A stretch of 64,000 nt of DNA from Arthrobacter sp. ov407 (GCF_900102895.1 NZ_FNGD01000008.1:124001-188000), one strand, 5' to 3'; shown: positions 52,728-63,785, numbered from the stretch's first letter. Notes: a model not told the origin generated them from the sequence alone. Numbers and translations: made by a program.

Positions 52728-52803
52728 TGGTGCACCCCCCGGGACTCGAACCCGGAACCCATTGATTAAGAGTCAATTGCTCTGCCAGTTGAGCTAGAGG
52801 TGC
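52728..52803 (-). tRNA. tRNA-Lys (anticodon CUU), island insertion site
   Basis: Minus-strand reading: acceptor stem GCACCTC with GGGGTGC, D arm AGCTCAACTGGCAGAGCA, anticodon stem ATTGA/TCAAT with loop CTCTTAA (anticodon CTT), T arm CCGGGTTCGAGTCCCGG, discriminator A and encoded CCA. The 3' 37 nt (52728-52764) are duplicated at 41377-41413. The tRNA is intact, restored by the island end. Confidence 0.95.
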
Positions 52804-52919
52804 ATCTGTTGTTTTCGTTCATCGGGGCTTTTTATTTCCCGCGTTGTTCTCCGCAACGACATGAAACTCTACACGAGATTGGCTGTCGTGTGAAATCGAA
52901 GGGCGCGGGGCGGTTGTGG

Positions 52920-54077
52920 CTAGCCGTGAAGGTCCAAAAACAGCACGAAATCAGGGTTTTGGTTGTTGCTAAGGAGCCATAGCCGGCCGTCAGGAGCGAG
53001 TGAAACGTTGCGCACCCGGCCGTACTGTCGCGTGAAATAGCTCACAGGTTCTTCGGCGAATTCGCCCCTGAGGGGAACAACCCAGAGCCTTTGACCGCGC
53101 AGGGCGCCCAGGTAGGCAGTGCTGCCGACAATTTCCAGTCCGCTGGGGGAGGACTCCGCCGTCGACGGCCACACCACTTTGGCGTCCAAGAAGCCGGAGC
53201 GGTGCGGGGCGCCTGTCACATCCGGCCAGCCGTAGTTGCCGCCGGGCACGATCAGGTTGAGCTCGTCGTCGACGTCGGGGCCGAATTCGCTGGCCCACAG
53301 CCGGCCCGCGCTGTCCCAGGCCAGTCCCTGGACGTTCCTGTGGCCAAGGCTGTAGACCGGGTTCTCGCCGAACGGGTTTCCCGGCGCCGGCCGGCCGTCC
53401 GCGGTGAGGCGGAGGATCTTTCCGCCGAGGGCCGCCCTGTCCTGTGGCTGTTCGCGGCGCTGCGAGTCACCCGTTCCCACATACAAGAAGCCGTCGGGCC
53501 CAAAGCGGATCCGTCCGCCGTTATGCGTGCCGGCCTTTGAAATCCCCGTGAAAACTGGTTGCAGGGCACCGAGCTCCAGCCGGCCCCCGCGCTCCTCCAG
53601 CCGCATGCGGGCGATTCTGTTGTCCGCCGCCGCGGTGAAGTAGGCGTAGAGGTACCGGTCCGCCGCAAAGTTGGGGGAAAGGGCAAGACCCAGGAGGCCA
53701 CCTTCTCCGCCGGGCACGACGCCGGGCACTTTGCCGAGCGTACCCAGTTGCCCGCCTTTGATGGTCCGGAGCAGTGCGGTGTCGCGCTCGGAGATGACTG
53801 CAGTGCCGTCGGGCAGGTAGACCGTGGACCACGGAAGATGCAGCCCGTCTATCCGGCCCGCAACGGTGGGCTCACGCGGTGTATCCACTGGGCCTGCTGG
53901 GCCGGTCGCTGTGCCGTCTCCTGACTGAACCACGGGCGAGGTTGGCCCGCTGGCAGTACAGGCGCCCAAGAGCAGCAACATAACGGCCAAGGAAGCGGCC
54001 CGGGCCGCTGCGCGGAATGCTGCGCGGAATAAGGAACGCCTGCCAAAGAAGCGCCTTTCAAAGAAGCGGGGAAGCAT
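52920..54077 (-). CDS. PQQ-dependent sugar dehydrogenase (GDH-B/sorbosone-type beta-propeller) lipoprotein
   Basis: 385 residues from ATG 54077. Basic N-terminus, signal core AASLAVMLLLLGAC with lipobox (LGAC), then a six-bladed propeller: GLHLPWSTVYLPDGTAVISE, GGEGGLLGLALSPNFA, THNGGRIRFGPDGFLYVGTG, NPVYSLGHRNVQGLAWD, SEFGPDVDDELNLIVPGGNY and GWPDVTG. These match the soluble quinoprotein glucose/sorbosone dehydrogenase fold, which oxidises aldoses using PQQ outside the membrane. PQQ synthesis genes are not in the window. In-frame sequence upstream of 54077 is Arg/Pro-rich and not family-like. Confidence 0.9.
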   Translation of the reverse strand: MLPRFFERRFFGRRSLFRAAFRAAARAASLAVMLLLLGACTASGPTSPVVQSGDGTATGPAGPVDTPREPTVAGRIDGLHLPWSTVYLPDGTAVISERDTALLRTIKGGQLGTLGKVPGVVPGGEGGLLGLALSPNFAADRYLYAYFTAAADNRIARMRLEERGGRLELGALQPVFTGISKAGTHNGGRIRFGPDGFLYVGTGDSQRREQPQDRAALGGKILRLTADGRPAPGNPFGENPVYSLGHRNVQGLAWDSAGRLWASEFGPDVDDELNLIVPGGNYGWPDVTGAPHRSGFLDAKVVWPSTAESSPSGLEIVGSTAYLGALRGQRLWVVPLRGEFAEEPVSYFTRQYGRVRNVSLAPDGRLWLLSNNQNPDFVLFLDLHG

Positions 54078-54120
54078 CAAGGGACGGGATGAGAAGGGAC
54101 GCGACGCCGGCCCGGGCCGC

Positions 54121-55092
54121 CTACTGCCGCGTCCGGCGCGGCGGCCGAAACCCGGCTGCTTCGGCGTGCGCCGCGGAGGCAAACCACACCTCTGCCCGGG
54201 TTTCTTCATACGCCGGGCTGGTCTCGTCGTGGTAGACCATCGACGAGGCATTGCCCTTTACGGTGAAACCTTCAGGGCCGCTTCCGTCGGCCGCCGGAGC
54301 AGCAGACCCCTCGCCGTAGGGCTGCTCAGTGGCCAGATGGCCGGTGGGCTCAGCCGTGTGGCTGGCGAAGGCCTCCGCTGTCGCGGACGAGGCTGCTGTC
54401 TGCATCGTTTCTGCTTCAGCGAGGGACTCAGGCTGCGTCCCGGGGGCGGCCGCGGCAGGCATCGTCGTGCCAGTGCCGGCAGCAGCGTCGTCTTCGACCG
54501 GTTCCGCGGCTGCCGATTCCGCGCCGGGAAGAGTCGGCGCGTGGGGCTCGGTGTATTCGGGATGGTGGACAGGAAGGCCCGCCGCGGCTGCCGGTTCCGC
54601 GGCCGCACCAGGTTCCGCCGCCGCAACGTGTGCGCCCTGGGCAGGATCAACATGGGCCGCTTGAGCATGTGTATCCGCCGGTGGGGCGGTCTCGGACCAC
54701 TGCGTCTCCCATTCGGCATTGCCCGAGGTACCTGGCGCTTCCGGAGCCGCCTCGGCGGCCGGCTCGACCGTCGGGGCGGCTGTGGCCGCGGGGGACTCGG
54801 GCCCCTTGGGGGCGGCCGCGGTCTCCCGGGCTGGCGCGGCCGGCTCAGGTGCCTGCGCTGCATCGGGCGCGGCCATGGCTGCCGCCGAACCGGCGCCGGC
54901 TGCCGCCGGACCGGCCGCCGCTGCAGAACCGGCCGCCGCCGTCGTACTGGACGAAGTGCCGGCAGAAGTGTCCGTGCTGGTGCCTGCGGCGGATGCGGAA
55001 CCTGCGCCCGGGCGGCTCTTGCTCCGGTTCAGCAGCCCCCAGACGACAGCGACCACCACGATGATGACGACGAGCCAGACGATCCAGTCCAT
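54121..55092 (-). CDS. Membrane-anchored Ala-rich protein with C-terminal sunset domain
   Basis: 323 residues from ATG 55092. An N-terminal transmembrane helix (MDWIVWLVVIIVVVAVVWGL) is followed by a ~240-residue Ala/Glu/Pro/Thr-rich low-complexity stalk. The last ~50 residues fit the sunset domain: GFTVKGNASSMVYHDETSP then YEETRAEVWFASAAHAEAAG and FRPP. Sunset domains occur at the ends of actinobacterial membrane and cell-surface proteins; the ligand is unknown. It is followed 43 bp later by the sugar dehydrogenase lipoprotein on the same strand. Confidence 0.75.
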   Translation of the reverse strand: MDWIVWLVVIIVVVAVVWGLLNRSKSRPGAGSASAAGTSTDTSAGTSSSTTAAAGSAAAAGPAAAGAGSAAAMAAPDAAQAPEPAAPARETAAAPKGPESPAATAAPTVEPAAEAAPEAPGTSGNAEWETQWSETAPPADTHAQAAHVDPAQGAHVAAAEPGAAAEPAAAAGLPVHHPEYTEPHAPTLPGAESAAAEPVEDDAAAGTGTTMPAAAAPGTQPESLAEAETMQTAASSATAEAFASHTAEPTGHLATEQPYGEGSAAPAADGSGPEGFTVKGNASSMVYHDETSPAYEETRAEVWFASAAHAEAAGFRPPRRTRQ

Positions 55093-55276
55093 AGCAGAGC
55101 CTTTCAGTCCGTATTCAGCCCATGAGGCATGGTTGCCGATGCTTGACGGTACGTCCGGGCGAAGCCGGCTGTCCAGCCTCCCGGCGGCCAATGCCGGGCA
55201 TCTCTGGAGCGAGACAAGGGCCAAGTGAGCAGGCCCGAACCCAAATCAAACACGGCCCAACGTGTAGCCTCGCCTC

Positions 55277-56215
55277 ATGGATTTCAAGCGACTGCAGATT
55301 CTGCGCGAACTCGCCGGCCGCGGGACGGTAGGCGCCACTGCCGAGGCCATGAAGGTCACGCCATCGGCCGTGTCGCAGCAGCTGAAGACCCTGCAGGAGG
55401 AACTGGGCGTAACCCTGGTGGAGAAGTCCGGCAGGGGAGTGCGGCTTACCGAGGCAGGGCTGGCCATGGCCGGCGCAGCCGCCGAGGTGTCGACGGCCAT
55501 GGCGCGGGCAGAAGCAACTATCGACACGTACCGGCGCGGCTGGCAGACGCGGGTGGTGGCAGCCTTCTTTCCCAGCGCCGCGGAGATGTTCCTTCCGGGC
55601 ATGCTCCACCGGGTCAAGGCCGTCGAAGGACTGCGCTTCGAAGCGCATTTCGAGGACCCAGGCGTTGCCGGGTTCGCCGGACTGACCGCGGACTACGACA
55701 TTGTCCTGGCGCACAGTGTCGACGGTCCGGAAGTCTTCGGCGGCCAGGGCCTGACGGTGGTGCCGCTACTGGACGAACCGCTGGATGTGGCCCTGCCGGC
55801 CGGGCACGCTTTGGCCGGCAAGGCCACGCTGTGCGCCGAGGACGTCGTCGGCTTCCCCTGGATGGGAGTTCCCGAGGGCTTTCCTTTCGACACCGTGCTG
55901 CGGCAGATCGAGGTGCGGGCCGACTCGCAAGCCGTCCGTGCCCAGCAGTTCCCGGATCTGCGGGTGCTGGAAGCCTTGGTCAGCGCCGGACATGGGCTGA
56001 GCCTGCTGCCGCGGTACACGGCGGTCAACAACCAGGGCCGGGGGTTCGTCCTGCGCCCGCTCGAAGGCGTGAAGGCGAGCCGGAGCATCGTTGCTTTGGC
56101 CCGTCCGGACGTCGCGGCCCGGACCACCATCCAGCAGGTCCTGGCGATGCTCAAGGCCGAAGCCCAGGGTGTCGCCGAAGCCCCGGAACTTCGTGACGCG
56201 GCTCACCGTTCCTGA
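55277..56215 (+). CDS. LysR family transcriptional regulator
   Basis: 312 residues. N-terminal winged helix (~1-62): LQILRELAGRGTVGATAEAM, VTPSAVSQQLKTLQEELG, LVEKSGRGVRLTEAG. The effector domain follows, with DIVLAHSVDGPEVFGGQGLT, EPLDVALPAGHALAGKATL and VSAGHGLSLLPRYTAVNN. Target genes are not evident: it is divergent from the sunset-domain gene (184 bp) and upstream of ilvD (129 bp). Control of ilvD is possible but not shown. Confidence 0.9.
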   Translation: MDFKRLQILRELAGRGTVGATAEAMKVTPSAVSQQLKTLQEELGVTLVEKSGRGVRLTEAGLAMAGAAAEVSTAMARAEATIDTYRRGWQTRVVAAFFPSAAEMFLPGMLHRVKAVEGLRFEAHFEDPGVAGFAGLTADYDIVLAHSVDGPEVFGGQGLTVVPLLDEPLDVALPAGHALAGKATLCAEDVVGFPWMGVPEGFPFDTVLRQIEVRADSQAVRAQQFPDLRVLEALVSAGHGLSLLPRYTAVNNQGRGFVLRPLEGVKASRSIVALARPDVAARTTIQQVLAMLKAEAQGVAEAPELRDAAHRS

Positions 56216-56344
56216 GGAAAAATGGCAGCCCAGTTCATGATGTGAGACGAGAGTCCACTATTTGATCGAAATATTCCCGGTTTTCCGCTTAACGCTCCGT
56301 TGTTGGGTCGTTTGCGTCTGGGGCGGAGCCCTAGACTTTGAGCC

Positions 56345-58066
56345 ATGAGTCAGGACACCCAAACAGCAGCAGACACCAAGCCGGACATCAAGCCCCGCAG
56401 CCGCGTCGTCACCGACGGAATCCACGCCGCCCCCGCGCGCGGCATGTTCCGGGCGGTCGGCATGGGCGACGACGACTTCGCCAAGCCGCAGATCGGCGTG
56501 GCGAGCTCGTGGAACGAGATCACCCCCTGCAACCTTTCGTTGAACCGGCTGGCCCAGGGCGCCAAAGAAGGCGTCCACGCCGGCGGCGGGTTCCCCATGC
56601 AGTTCGGCACCATCTCGGTCTCCGACGGCATCTCCATGGGCCACGAGGGCATGCACTTCTCCCTGGTGTCCCGCGAAGTCATTGCCGATTCGGTCGAGAC
56701 GGTCATGCAGGCCGAACGGATCGACGGCTCGGTGCTCCTGGCCGGTTGCGACAAATCGCTGCCCGGCATGCTGATGGCCGCGGCCCGCCTGGACCTGGCC
56801 GCCGTGTTCCTTTACGCCGGCTCAATCATGCCCGGCTGGGTCAAGCTTGAGGACGGCTCCGAAAAGGAAGTCACCCTCATCGACGCGTTCGAAGCCGTCG
56901 GTGCGTGCGCCGCCGGCAAGATGAGCCGCGAGGACCTGGACCGCATCGAAAAAGCAATCTGCCCGGGCGAAGGCGCCTGCGGCGGCATGTACACGGCCAA
57001 CACCATGGCCTGCATCGGCGAGGCCCTGGGCATGTCCCTGCCCGGCTCCGCCGCACCGCCCTCCGCTGACCGCCGCCGCGATGCCTTTGCGCACAAGTCC
57101 GGCGAAGCCGTGGTCAACCTCCTGCGCCTGGGCATCACGGCCCGGGACATCATGACGCGCAAGGCGTTCGAGAACGCCATTGCCGTCACCATGGCCTTCG
57201 GTGGTTCCACCAACGCCGTGCTGCACCTGCTCGCGATCGCCCGCGAGGCCGAGGTGGAGCTGACGCTGGAAGACTTCAACCGGATCGGCGACAAGATCCC
57301 GCACCTGGGTGACCTCAAGCCGTTCGGCCGTTACGTGATGACCGACGTCGACAGGATCGGCGGCGTGCCGGTGATCATGAAGGCGCTGCTCGACGCCGGC
57401 CTGCTGCACGGCGACTGCCTCACCGTCACCGGCAAGACCGTGGCGGAAAACCTCGCCGCGATCAACCCGCCGGACCTGGACGGCAAGATCCTGCGTGCAC
57501 TGGACAACCCGATCCACAAGACCGGCGGCATCACCATCCTGCACGGCTCGATGGCCCCGGAAGGCGCCGTCGTCAAGAGCGCCGGTTTCGACGCCGACGT
57601 CTTCGAGGGCACGGCCCGCGTGTTCGAACGGGAACAGGGCGCCCTGGACGCCCTGGACAAGGGCGAGATCCGCAAGGGCGACGTCGTGGTGATCCGCTAC
57701 GAGGGCCCGAAGGGCGGCCCCGGCATGCGGGAGATGCTCGCCATCACCGGTGCCATCAAGGGCGCAGGCCTGGGCAAGGACGTCCTGCTGCTGACCGACG
57801 GAAGGTTCTCCGGCGGTACCACGGGCCTGTGCATCGGCCACGTCGCGCCGGAAGCCGTCGACGGCGGTCCCATCGCGTTCGTCAAGGACGGTGACCGGAT
57901 CCGCGTGGACATCGCGGCCCGCACCTTCGACCTCTTGGTGGATGACTCCGAGCTTGAGGCCCGCAAGGTCGGCTGGGAGCCGCTCCCAGCCAAGTTCACG
58001 AAGGGCGTCCTCGCCAAGTACGCCAAGCTAGTCCACAGCGCCTCCACCGGCGCCTATTGCGGCTAG
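56345..58066 (+). CDS. ilvD: Dihydroxy-acid dehydratase
   Basis: 573 residues. IlvD dehydrates 2,3-dihydroxy-isovalerate and -3-methylvalerate to the 2-oxoacids of valine and isoleucine using an Fe-S cluster. Signature sequences: [75 protein letters not shown] (cluster Cys), [17 protein letters not shown] (cluster Cys), [20 protein letters not shown]. Length fits the family. It precedes the ilvBNC attenuator region and supplies the fourth enzyme of the pathway. Confidence 0.97.
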   Translation: MSQDTQTAADTKPDIKPRSRVVTDGIHAAPARGMFRAVGMGDDDFAKPQIGVASSWNEITPCNLSLNRLAQGAKEGVHAGGGFPMQFGTISVSDGISMGHEGMHFSLVSREVIADSVETVMQAERIDGSVLLAGCDKSLPGMLMAAARLDLAAVFLYAGSIMPGWVKLEDGSEKEVTLIDAFEAVGACAAGKMSREDLDRIEKAICPGEGACGGMYTANTMACIGEALGMSLPGSAAPPSADRRRDAFAHKSGEAVVNLLRLGITARDIMTRKAFENAIAVTMAFGGSTNAVLHLLAIAREAEVELTLEDFNRIGDKIPHLGDLKPFGRYVMTDVDRIGGVPVIMKALLDAGLLHGDCLTVTGKTVAENLAAINPPDLDGKILRALDNPIHKTGGITILHGSMAPEGAVVKSAGFDADVFEGTARVFEREQGALDALDKGEIRKGDVVVIRYEGPKGGPGMREMLAITGAIKGAGLGKDVLLLTDGRFSGGTTGLCIGHVAPEAVDGGPIAFVKDGDRIRVDIAARTFDLLVDDSELEARKVGWEPLPAKFTKGVLAKYAKLVHSASTGAYCG

Positions 58067-58077
58067 CGCACGCTGAA

Positions 58078-58144
58078 CCCAACTAGCTCGCATTTGTGGC
58101 CGTTGTGAGCGGTTATAACGGCCCGTAGCTGCGAGCTAGTTGGG
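58078..58144. repeat. 67-bp palindromic element with nested inverted repeats
   Basis: Outer 15-bp perfect arms CCCAACTAGCTCGCA and TGCGAGCTAGTTGGG, inside them 7-bp arms GGCCGTT/AACGGCC. It lies 12 bp after the ilvD stop. The structure resembles dispersed REP-like palindromes and could form a stable hairpin acting as transcript end or mRNA stabiliser. Only one copy is seen in this window. Confidence 0.85.
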
Positions 58145-58179
58145 ATAGCGTTCAAGTAGTGGACAATGTTGTCCAGATA

Positions 58180-58216
58180 GTGAGACAGCGGGCGGGCTCG
58201 TTGACACCTGTCTCAC
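58180..58216 (+). promoter_or_regulatory. Leader stem-loop at the 5' end of the ilvBNC transcript
   Basis: Perfect 9-bp inverted repeat GTGAGACAG/CTGTCTCAC just upstream of the leader ORF. A second palindrome, TGGACAA-TG-TTGTCCA (58160-58175), lies directly before it and may be an operator; GATAGT (58176-58181) is a possible -10. Assignment is tentative. Confidence 0.45.
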
Positions 58217-58236
58217 TCAGAGGGAAAACTGAACTC

Positions 58237-58323
58237 ATGATCGAGATCGTCACCGCCGGAGCCACTGCAGTCGAGAGCACTGCAGATGTTTCCGTCGTAC
58301 TTACCAAGCGCGTGGCTCCATAG
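58237..58323 (+). CDS. ilvB operon leader peptide (attenuation), 28 residues
   Basis: A short ORF, ATG 58237 to TAG 58321-58323, in the ilvB leader. It is rich in the regulated amino acids and Thr: it begins MIEIVTAG and contains DVSVVLTKRVA near its end (Ile, Val, Leu and Thr codons clustered). AGAGGG lies 12 nt upstream as a ribosome site. A stem formed by GCGCGTG (inside the ORF's last codons) and CACGCGC (58345-58351), and the terminator right after it, fit ribosome-stalling control by branched-chain aminoacyl-tRNA, as known for corynebacterial ilvBNC. Confidence 0.8.
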   Translation: MIEIVTAGATAVESTADVSVVLTKRVAP

Positions 58324-58351
58324 CCTTCACTGGTAACGAACCGTCACGCGC

Positions 58352-58388
58352 AACCCCTCGAAGAGCCCGCCGGCTGAGGGGTTTTTTT
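58352..58388 (+). terminator. Attenuator terminator before ilvB
   Basis: Stem AACCCCTC/GAGGGGTT enclosing an inner AGCC/GGCT hairpin, followed by TTTTTTT. It lies 28 bp after the leader peptide stop and 80 bp before ilvB: the intrinsic terminator of an attenuation system. Confidence 0.88.
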
Positions 58389-58467
58389 ATTTCCCGCACC
58401 ACCAGCAGCACCACCAGAACCACACAGTAGTTCCGCGATCACCATAGATCCACAAAGGAAGAGTCCG

Positions 58468-60366
58468 ATGAGCAAAGGATCGCCGATCAGCCCCTCGCTG
58501 ATGGCCACCAAGTCCCCTGGAGCCCACAAGGCTCCGGAACGCGTCGAACGTCCGGCTGACGCCGGCGTCGACTCTGCTGCCGTCTCTCCTGTCCTCGGAC
58601 CGAACAACGTCGTACCCCCGACGGTCATGACCGGTTCGCAAGCAATTGTCCGCTCGCTCGAAGAACTCGGCGTCCAGGACATTTTCGGTTTGCCCGGTGG
58701 CGCGATCCTGCCCACCTACGACCCCTTGATGGCTTCCAAAATGAACCACGTTCTGGTCCGTCACGAACAGGGAGCCGGCCACGCCGCGCAAGGCTACGCC
58801 ATGGTCACCGGACGGGTTGGCGTCTGCATCGCCACCTCGGGCCCCGGTGCCACCAACCTCGTTACCGCCATCATGGATGCCCACATGGACTCCGTGCCGA
58901 TAGTGGCCATTACCGGCCAGGTCTCCAGCGGGGTGATCGGCACCGACGCCTTCCAGGAAGCGGACATCGTCGGGATCACCATGCCGATCACGAAGCACTC
59001 CTTCCTGGTCACCGACCCCAACGACATCCCGCATGTGATGGCCGAGGCCTTCCACCTGGCCTCCACCGGACGCCCGGGACCGGTCCTGGTGGACATCGCC
59101 AAGGACGCCCAGCAGGGCCAGATGACGTTCTCCTGGCCGCCCAAGATCGATCTCCCGGGATACCGGCCGGTGGTGCGCGGCCACAGCAAGCAGGTCCGCG
59201 AGGCCGCCCGGCTCATTACTGCTGCCAGCAAGCCCGTGCTCTACGTCGGTGGCGGAGTGGTCAAGGCTCACGCCTCGGCCGAACTGCGCGAACTCGCTGA
59301 GCTGACCGGTGCTCCCGTGGTGACCACCCTGATGGCCCGGGGCGTGTTCCCGGACTCGCACCCGCAGCACGTGGGCATGCCGGGCATGCACGGCACGGTT
59401 TCCGCCGTGACCGCCCTGCAGCAGTCCGACCTGCTGATCACCCTCGGCGCCCGGTTCGATGACCGCGTGACCGGCATCCTGAAGTCCTTTGCCCCGAACG
59501 CCAAGGTCATCCACGCCGACATCGATCCGGCGGAAATTTCCAAGAACCGCACGGCCGATGTCCCGATCGTCGGCTCGGTCAAGGAGATCATCCCGGAGCT
59601 GACCGAGGCCCTGCGCCTGCAGTTCGAGGCATTCGGCACACCGGATCTGACCACCTGGTGGGCGTTCCTTAACAACCTCAAGGAAACCTACCCGCTGGGC
59701 TGGACCGAACCCGAGGACGGGCTCAGCGCCCCCCAACGCGTCATCGAACGCATCGGCGCCCTGACCGGGCCCGAGGGCATCTACGTCGCCGGCGTCGGAC
59801 AGCACCAGATGTGGGCGTCGCAGTTCATCAAGTACGAACGCCCGCACGCCTGGCTCAACTCCGGTGGCGCCGGCACCATGGGCTACGCCGTGCCGGCGGC
59901 CATGGGCGCCAAGGTGGGCGAACCGGACCGCGTGGTCTGGGCGATCGACGGCGACGGCTGCTTCCAGATGACCAACCAGGAACTGGCGACCTGCGCGATC
60001 AACAAGATCCCCATCAAGGTCGCCATCATCAACAACTCCTCCCTGGGCATGGTCCGGCAGTGGCAGACCCTCTTCTACGAGGGCCGCTACTCCAATACCG
60101 ACCTCAACACCGGACACGACACCGTCCGCATCCCGGACTTCGTCAAGTTGGCGGACGCCTACGGCTGCGCTGCCTTCCGGTGCGAACGCGACGAAGACAT
60201 CGACGCCACCATCCAGAAGGCACTGGAGATCAATGACCGCCCGGTGGTCATCGACTTCGTCGTGAGCCCCAACTCGATGGTGTGGCCGATGGTCCCCGCC
60301 GGGGTCAGCAACGACCAGATCCAGGTTGCCCGCAACATGACCCCGGAATGGGAAGAGGAGGACTGA
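58468..60366 (+). CDS. ilvB: Acetolactate synthase, large (catalytic) subunit
   Basis: 632 residues; a thiamine diphosphate enzyme that joins pyruvate with pyruvate or 2-oxobutyrate. Visible: a ~55-residue non-conserved lead, [34 protein letters not shown] (catalytic Glu), [38 protein letters not shown], the TPP-binding [18 protein letters not shown]... [12 protein letters not shown] (GDG-NN). ATG follows AAAGGAAGA. It is co-transcribed with ilvN (2 bp gap) and ilvC; the leader attenuator governs the operon. Confidence 0.97.
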   Translation: MSKGSPISPSLMATKSPGAHKAPERVERPADAGVDSAAVSPVLGPNNVVPPTVMTGSQAIVRSLEELGVQDIFGLPGGAILPTYDPLMASKMNHVLVRHEQGAGHAAQGYAMVTGRVGVCIATSGPGATNLVTAIMDAHMDSVPIVAITGQVSSGVIGTDAFQEADIVGITMPITKHSFLVTDPNDIPHVMAEAFHLASTGRPGPVLVDIAKDAQQGQMTFSWPPKIDLPGYRPVVRGHSKQVREAARLITAASKPVLYVGGGVVKAHASAELRELAELTGAPVVTTLMARGVFPDSHPQHVGMPGMHGTVSAVTALQQSDLLITLGARFDDRVTGILKSFAPNAKVIHADIDPAEISKNRTADVPIVGSVKEIIPELTEALRLQFEAFGTPDLTTWWAFLNNLKETYPLGWTEPEDGLSAPQRVIERIGALTGPEGIYVAGVGQHQMWASQFIKYERPHAWLNSGGAGTMGYAVPAAMGAKVGEPDRVVWAIDGDGCFQMTNQELATCAINKIPIKVAIINNSSLGMVRQWQTLFYEGRYSNTDLNTGHDTVRIPDFVKLADAYGCAAFRCERDEDIDATIQKALEINDRPVVIDFVVSPNSMVWPMVPAGVSNDQIQVARNMTPEWEEED

Positions 60367-60368
60367 AC

Positions 60369-61983
<1,615 letters not shown>

Positions 61984-61993
61984 GCATTGCCCG

Positions 61994-62036
61994 GCAGGGG
62001 AGCCGGACACCACATCCTGGGGTCCGGCTTCCCTGC
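61994..62036 (+). terminator. Hairpin after ilvC
   Basis: 15-bp arms (GCAGGGGAGCCGGAC / GTCCGGCTTCCCTGC) with one G-T pair and a 13-nt loop, 11 bp past the ilvC stop. It lacks a T tract; probable transcript end of the ilvBNC operon, separating it from serA. Confidence 0.65.
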
Positions 62037-62119
62037 TGTCCAGCACCACCCGCATCACCAGCACCACCCGATTCACCAAAATCCCCACCAGATACACAAG
62101 AGAGCTAAAGAGGTCACCG

Positions 62120-63715
62120 GTGACAAGCACCAAACCCGTCGTACTCCTCGCTGAGGAACTTTCGCCCGCCACAGTCGAGGCCCTCGGCCCGGACTTTGAA
62201 ATCCGCCAGACTGACGGCTCCGACCGTTCCCAGCTGCTCTCCGCGATCGCCGATGTCGACGCGATCCTGGTCCGCTCCGCCACCCAGTTGGACGCCGAGG
62301 CGATCGCCGCCGCGAAGAACCTCAAGGTCATCGCCCGCGCCGGCGTCGGCCTGGACAACGTGGACATCAAGGCGGCCACGCAGGCCGGTGTCATGGTGGT
62401 CAACGCTCCGACCTCGAACATCGTCTCCGCCGCCGAACTGACCGTCGGCCACATCCTCAGCCTCGCCCGCCACATCCCGCAGGCCAGCTCCGCGCTCAAG
62501 GACGGCGAGTGGAAGCGCTCCAAGTACACCGGCATCGAGCTCTTCGAGAAGAAGATCGGCATCATTGGCCTCGGCCGGATCGGCGCCCTGGTCGCGGCCC
62601 GCCTGAAGGGCTTCGACACCAAGATCCTCGCGTACGACCCCTACATCACCTCCGCCCGGGCCGCCCAGCTCGGCGTCCAGCTGGTGACCCTCGACGAGCT
62701 CCTTGCACAGTCGGACTTCATCACCATCCACATGCCCAAGACCCCGGAAACCGTCGGCATGCTCGGCGCCGACGCCTTCAAGAAGATGAAGAGCACGGCA
62801 TACGTCGTCAACGTCGCCCGCGGCGGCCTGGTGGACGAGGAAGCCCTCTATACCGCGCTGCAAGCCGGTGACATCGCCGGCGCCGGCATCGACGTGTTCC
62901 ATAAGGAACCCAGCACCGACCTGCCGTTCTTCAAACTCGACAACGTTGTGGTGACCCCGCACCTGGGCGCCTCCACCGACGAGGCCCAGGAGAAGGCCGG
63001 CGTTTCCGTCGCCAAGTCCGTCCGCCTGGCTCTGGCGGGCGAACTGGTCCCCGACGCTGTCAACGTCGCCGGCGGCGTCATCGCCCCGGACGTCCGCCCC
63101 GGCATCCCGCTGATTGAAAAGCTGGGCCGCATCTTCACCGCGCTGACCCACGCCTCCCTCACGCAGTTCGACGTCGAGGTTGCAGGGGAGATCTCCTCGC
63201 TCGATGTCAAGGTCCTGGAACTCGCGGCGCTCAAGGGCATCTTCGCCGACGTCGTGACCGAGCAGGTCTCCTACGTCAACGCCCCCGTGATCGCCGAACA
63301 GCGCGGCATCAACGTCCGCCTCATCACGACGCCGGACACCGAGTCGTACCGCAACGTCCTGACCCTGCGCGGCGCCCTCAGCGACGGCAGCCAGATCTCC
63401 GTCGCCGGAACCCTGACGGGCCCGAAGCAGATCCAGAAACTGGTCGGCGTCAACGGCTACGAGGTGGAGATCCCGATCAGCGAACACCTCGTGGTGGTTG
63501 CCTACTCGGACCGCCCCGGCGTGATCGGCACGATCGGCCACATCCTGGGCATGAACAACATCAACATCGCCGGCATGCAGGTGGCACGCCAGACGGAGGG
63601 CGGCCAGGTGCTCGCCCTGCTGACCATCGACAGCTCCGTTCCCCAGCAGGTCCTTGACGCGATCAAGGCCGGGATCGGCGCTGACATGGTCCGTGAGGTT
63701 GACCTCGAGGACTGA
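62120..63715 (+). CDS. serA: D-3-phosphoglycerate dehydrogenase
   Basis: 531 residues from GTG 62120. First enzyme of serine synthesis. N-terminal/cofactor domains: VIARAGVGLDNVDIKAATQA, GIIGLGRIGALVAARLKGFD (NAD Rossmann), MPKTPETVGMLGADAFKKMK, VNVARGGLVDEEALYTAL (catalytic Arg region), NVVVTPHLGASTDEAQEKAG (catalytic His). The ~110-residue intervening domain and C-terminal ACT domain (YSDRPGVIGTIGHILGMNNI) mark the long, serine-regulated SerA type known in mycobacteria. Own promoter likely, after the ilvC hairpin. Confidence 0.97.
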   Translation: MTSTKPVVLLAEELSPATVEALGPDFEIRQTDGSDRSQLLSAIADVDAILVRSATQLDAEAIAAAKNLKVIARAGVGLDNVDIKAATQAGVMVVNAPTSNIVSAAELTVGHILSLARHIPQASSALKDGEWKRSKYTGIELFEKKIGIIGLGRIGALVAARLKGFDTKILAYDPYITSARAAQLGVQLVTLDELLAQSDFITIHMPKTPETVGMLGADAFKKMKSTAYVVNVARGGLVDEEALYTALQAGDIAGAGIDVFHKEPSTDLPFFKLDNVVVTPHLGASTDEAQEKAGVSVAKSVRLALAGELVPDAVNVAGGVIAPDVRPGIPLIEKLGRIFTALTHASLTQFDVEVAGEISSLDVKVLELAALKGIFADVVTEQVSYVNAPVIAEQRGINVRLITTPDTESYRNVLTLRGALSDGSQISVAGTLTGPKQIQKLVGVNGYEVEIPISEHLVVVAYSDRPGVIGTIGHILGMNNINIAGMQVARQTEGGQVLALLTIDSSVPQQVLDAIKAGIGADMVREVDLED

Positions 63716-63731
63716 AATCCTCCCCTCAAGA

Positions 63732-63760
63732 CGCCGGCGGCGACATGACCGCCGCCGGCG
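63732..63760 (+). terminator. GC-rich hairpin after serA
   Basis: Perfect 11-bp stem CGCCGGCGGCG/CGCCGCCGGCG with a 7-nt loop, 17 bp after the serA stop; no T tract. Probable transcript end. Confidence 0.65.
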
Positions 63761-63785
63761 GCCACGAGTGGTCGGCCGGTCTGCG

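Larger units (their letters stand above)
41377..52764. mobile_element. Integrative genomic island in tRNA-Lys(CTT), ~11.4 kb
   Basis: Bounded by the 37-bp direct repeats at 41377-41413 and 52728-52764. The first gene inside the left end is a tyrosine integrase (inactivated). Two tandem 12-bp units CAAAGTGACCCT lie just inside the left end (41540-41563) and near-identical ones just inside the right end (52634-52657), candidate integrase arm sites. Base composition of the cargo is lower and less regular than in the flanks. Cargo: 915-residue protein, Tox-REase-5-like protein, HA-domain protein, KAP fragment, OLD nuclease and DUF6308-like fragment. No replication or conjugation genes were seen. 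Confidence 0.88.
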
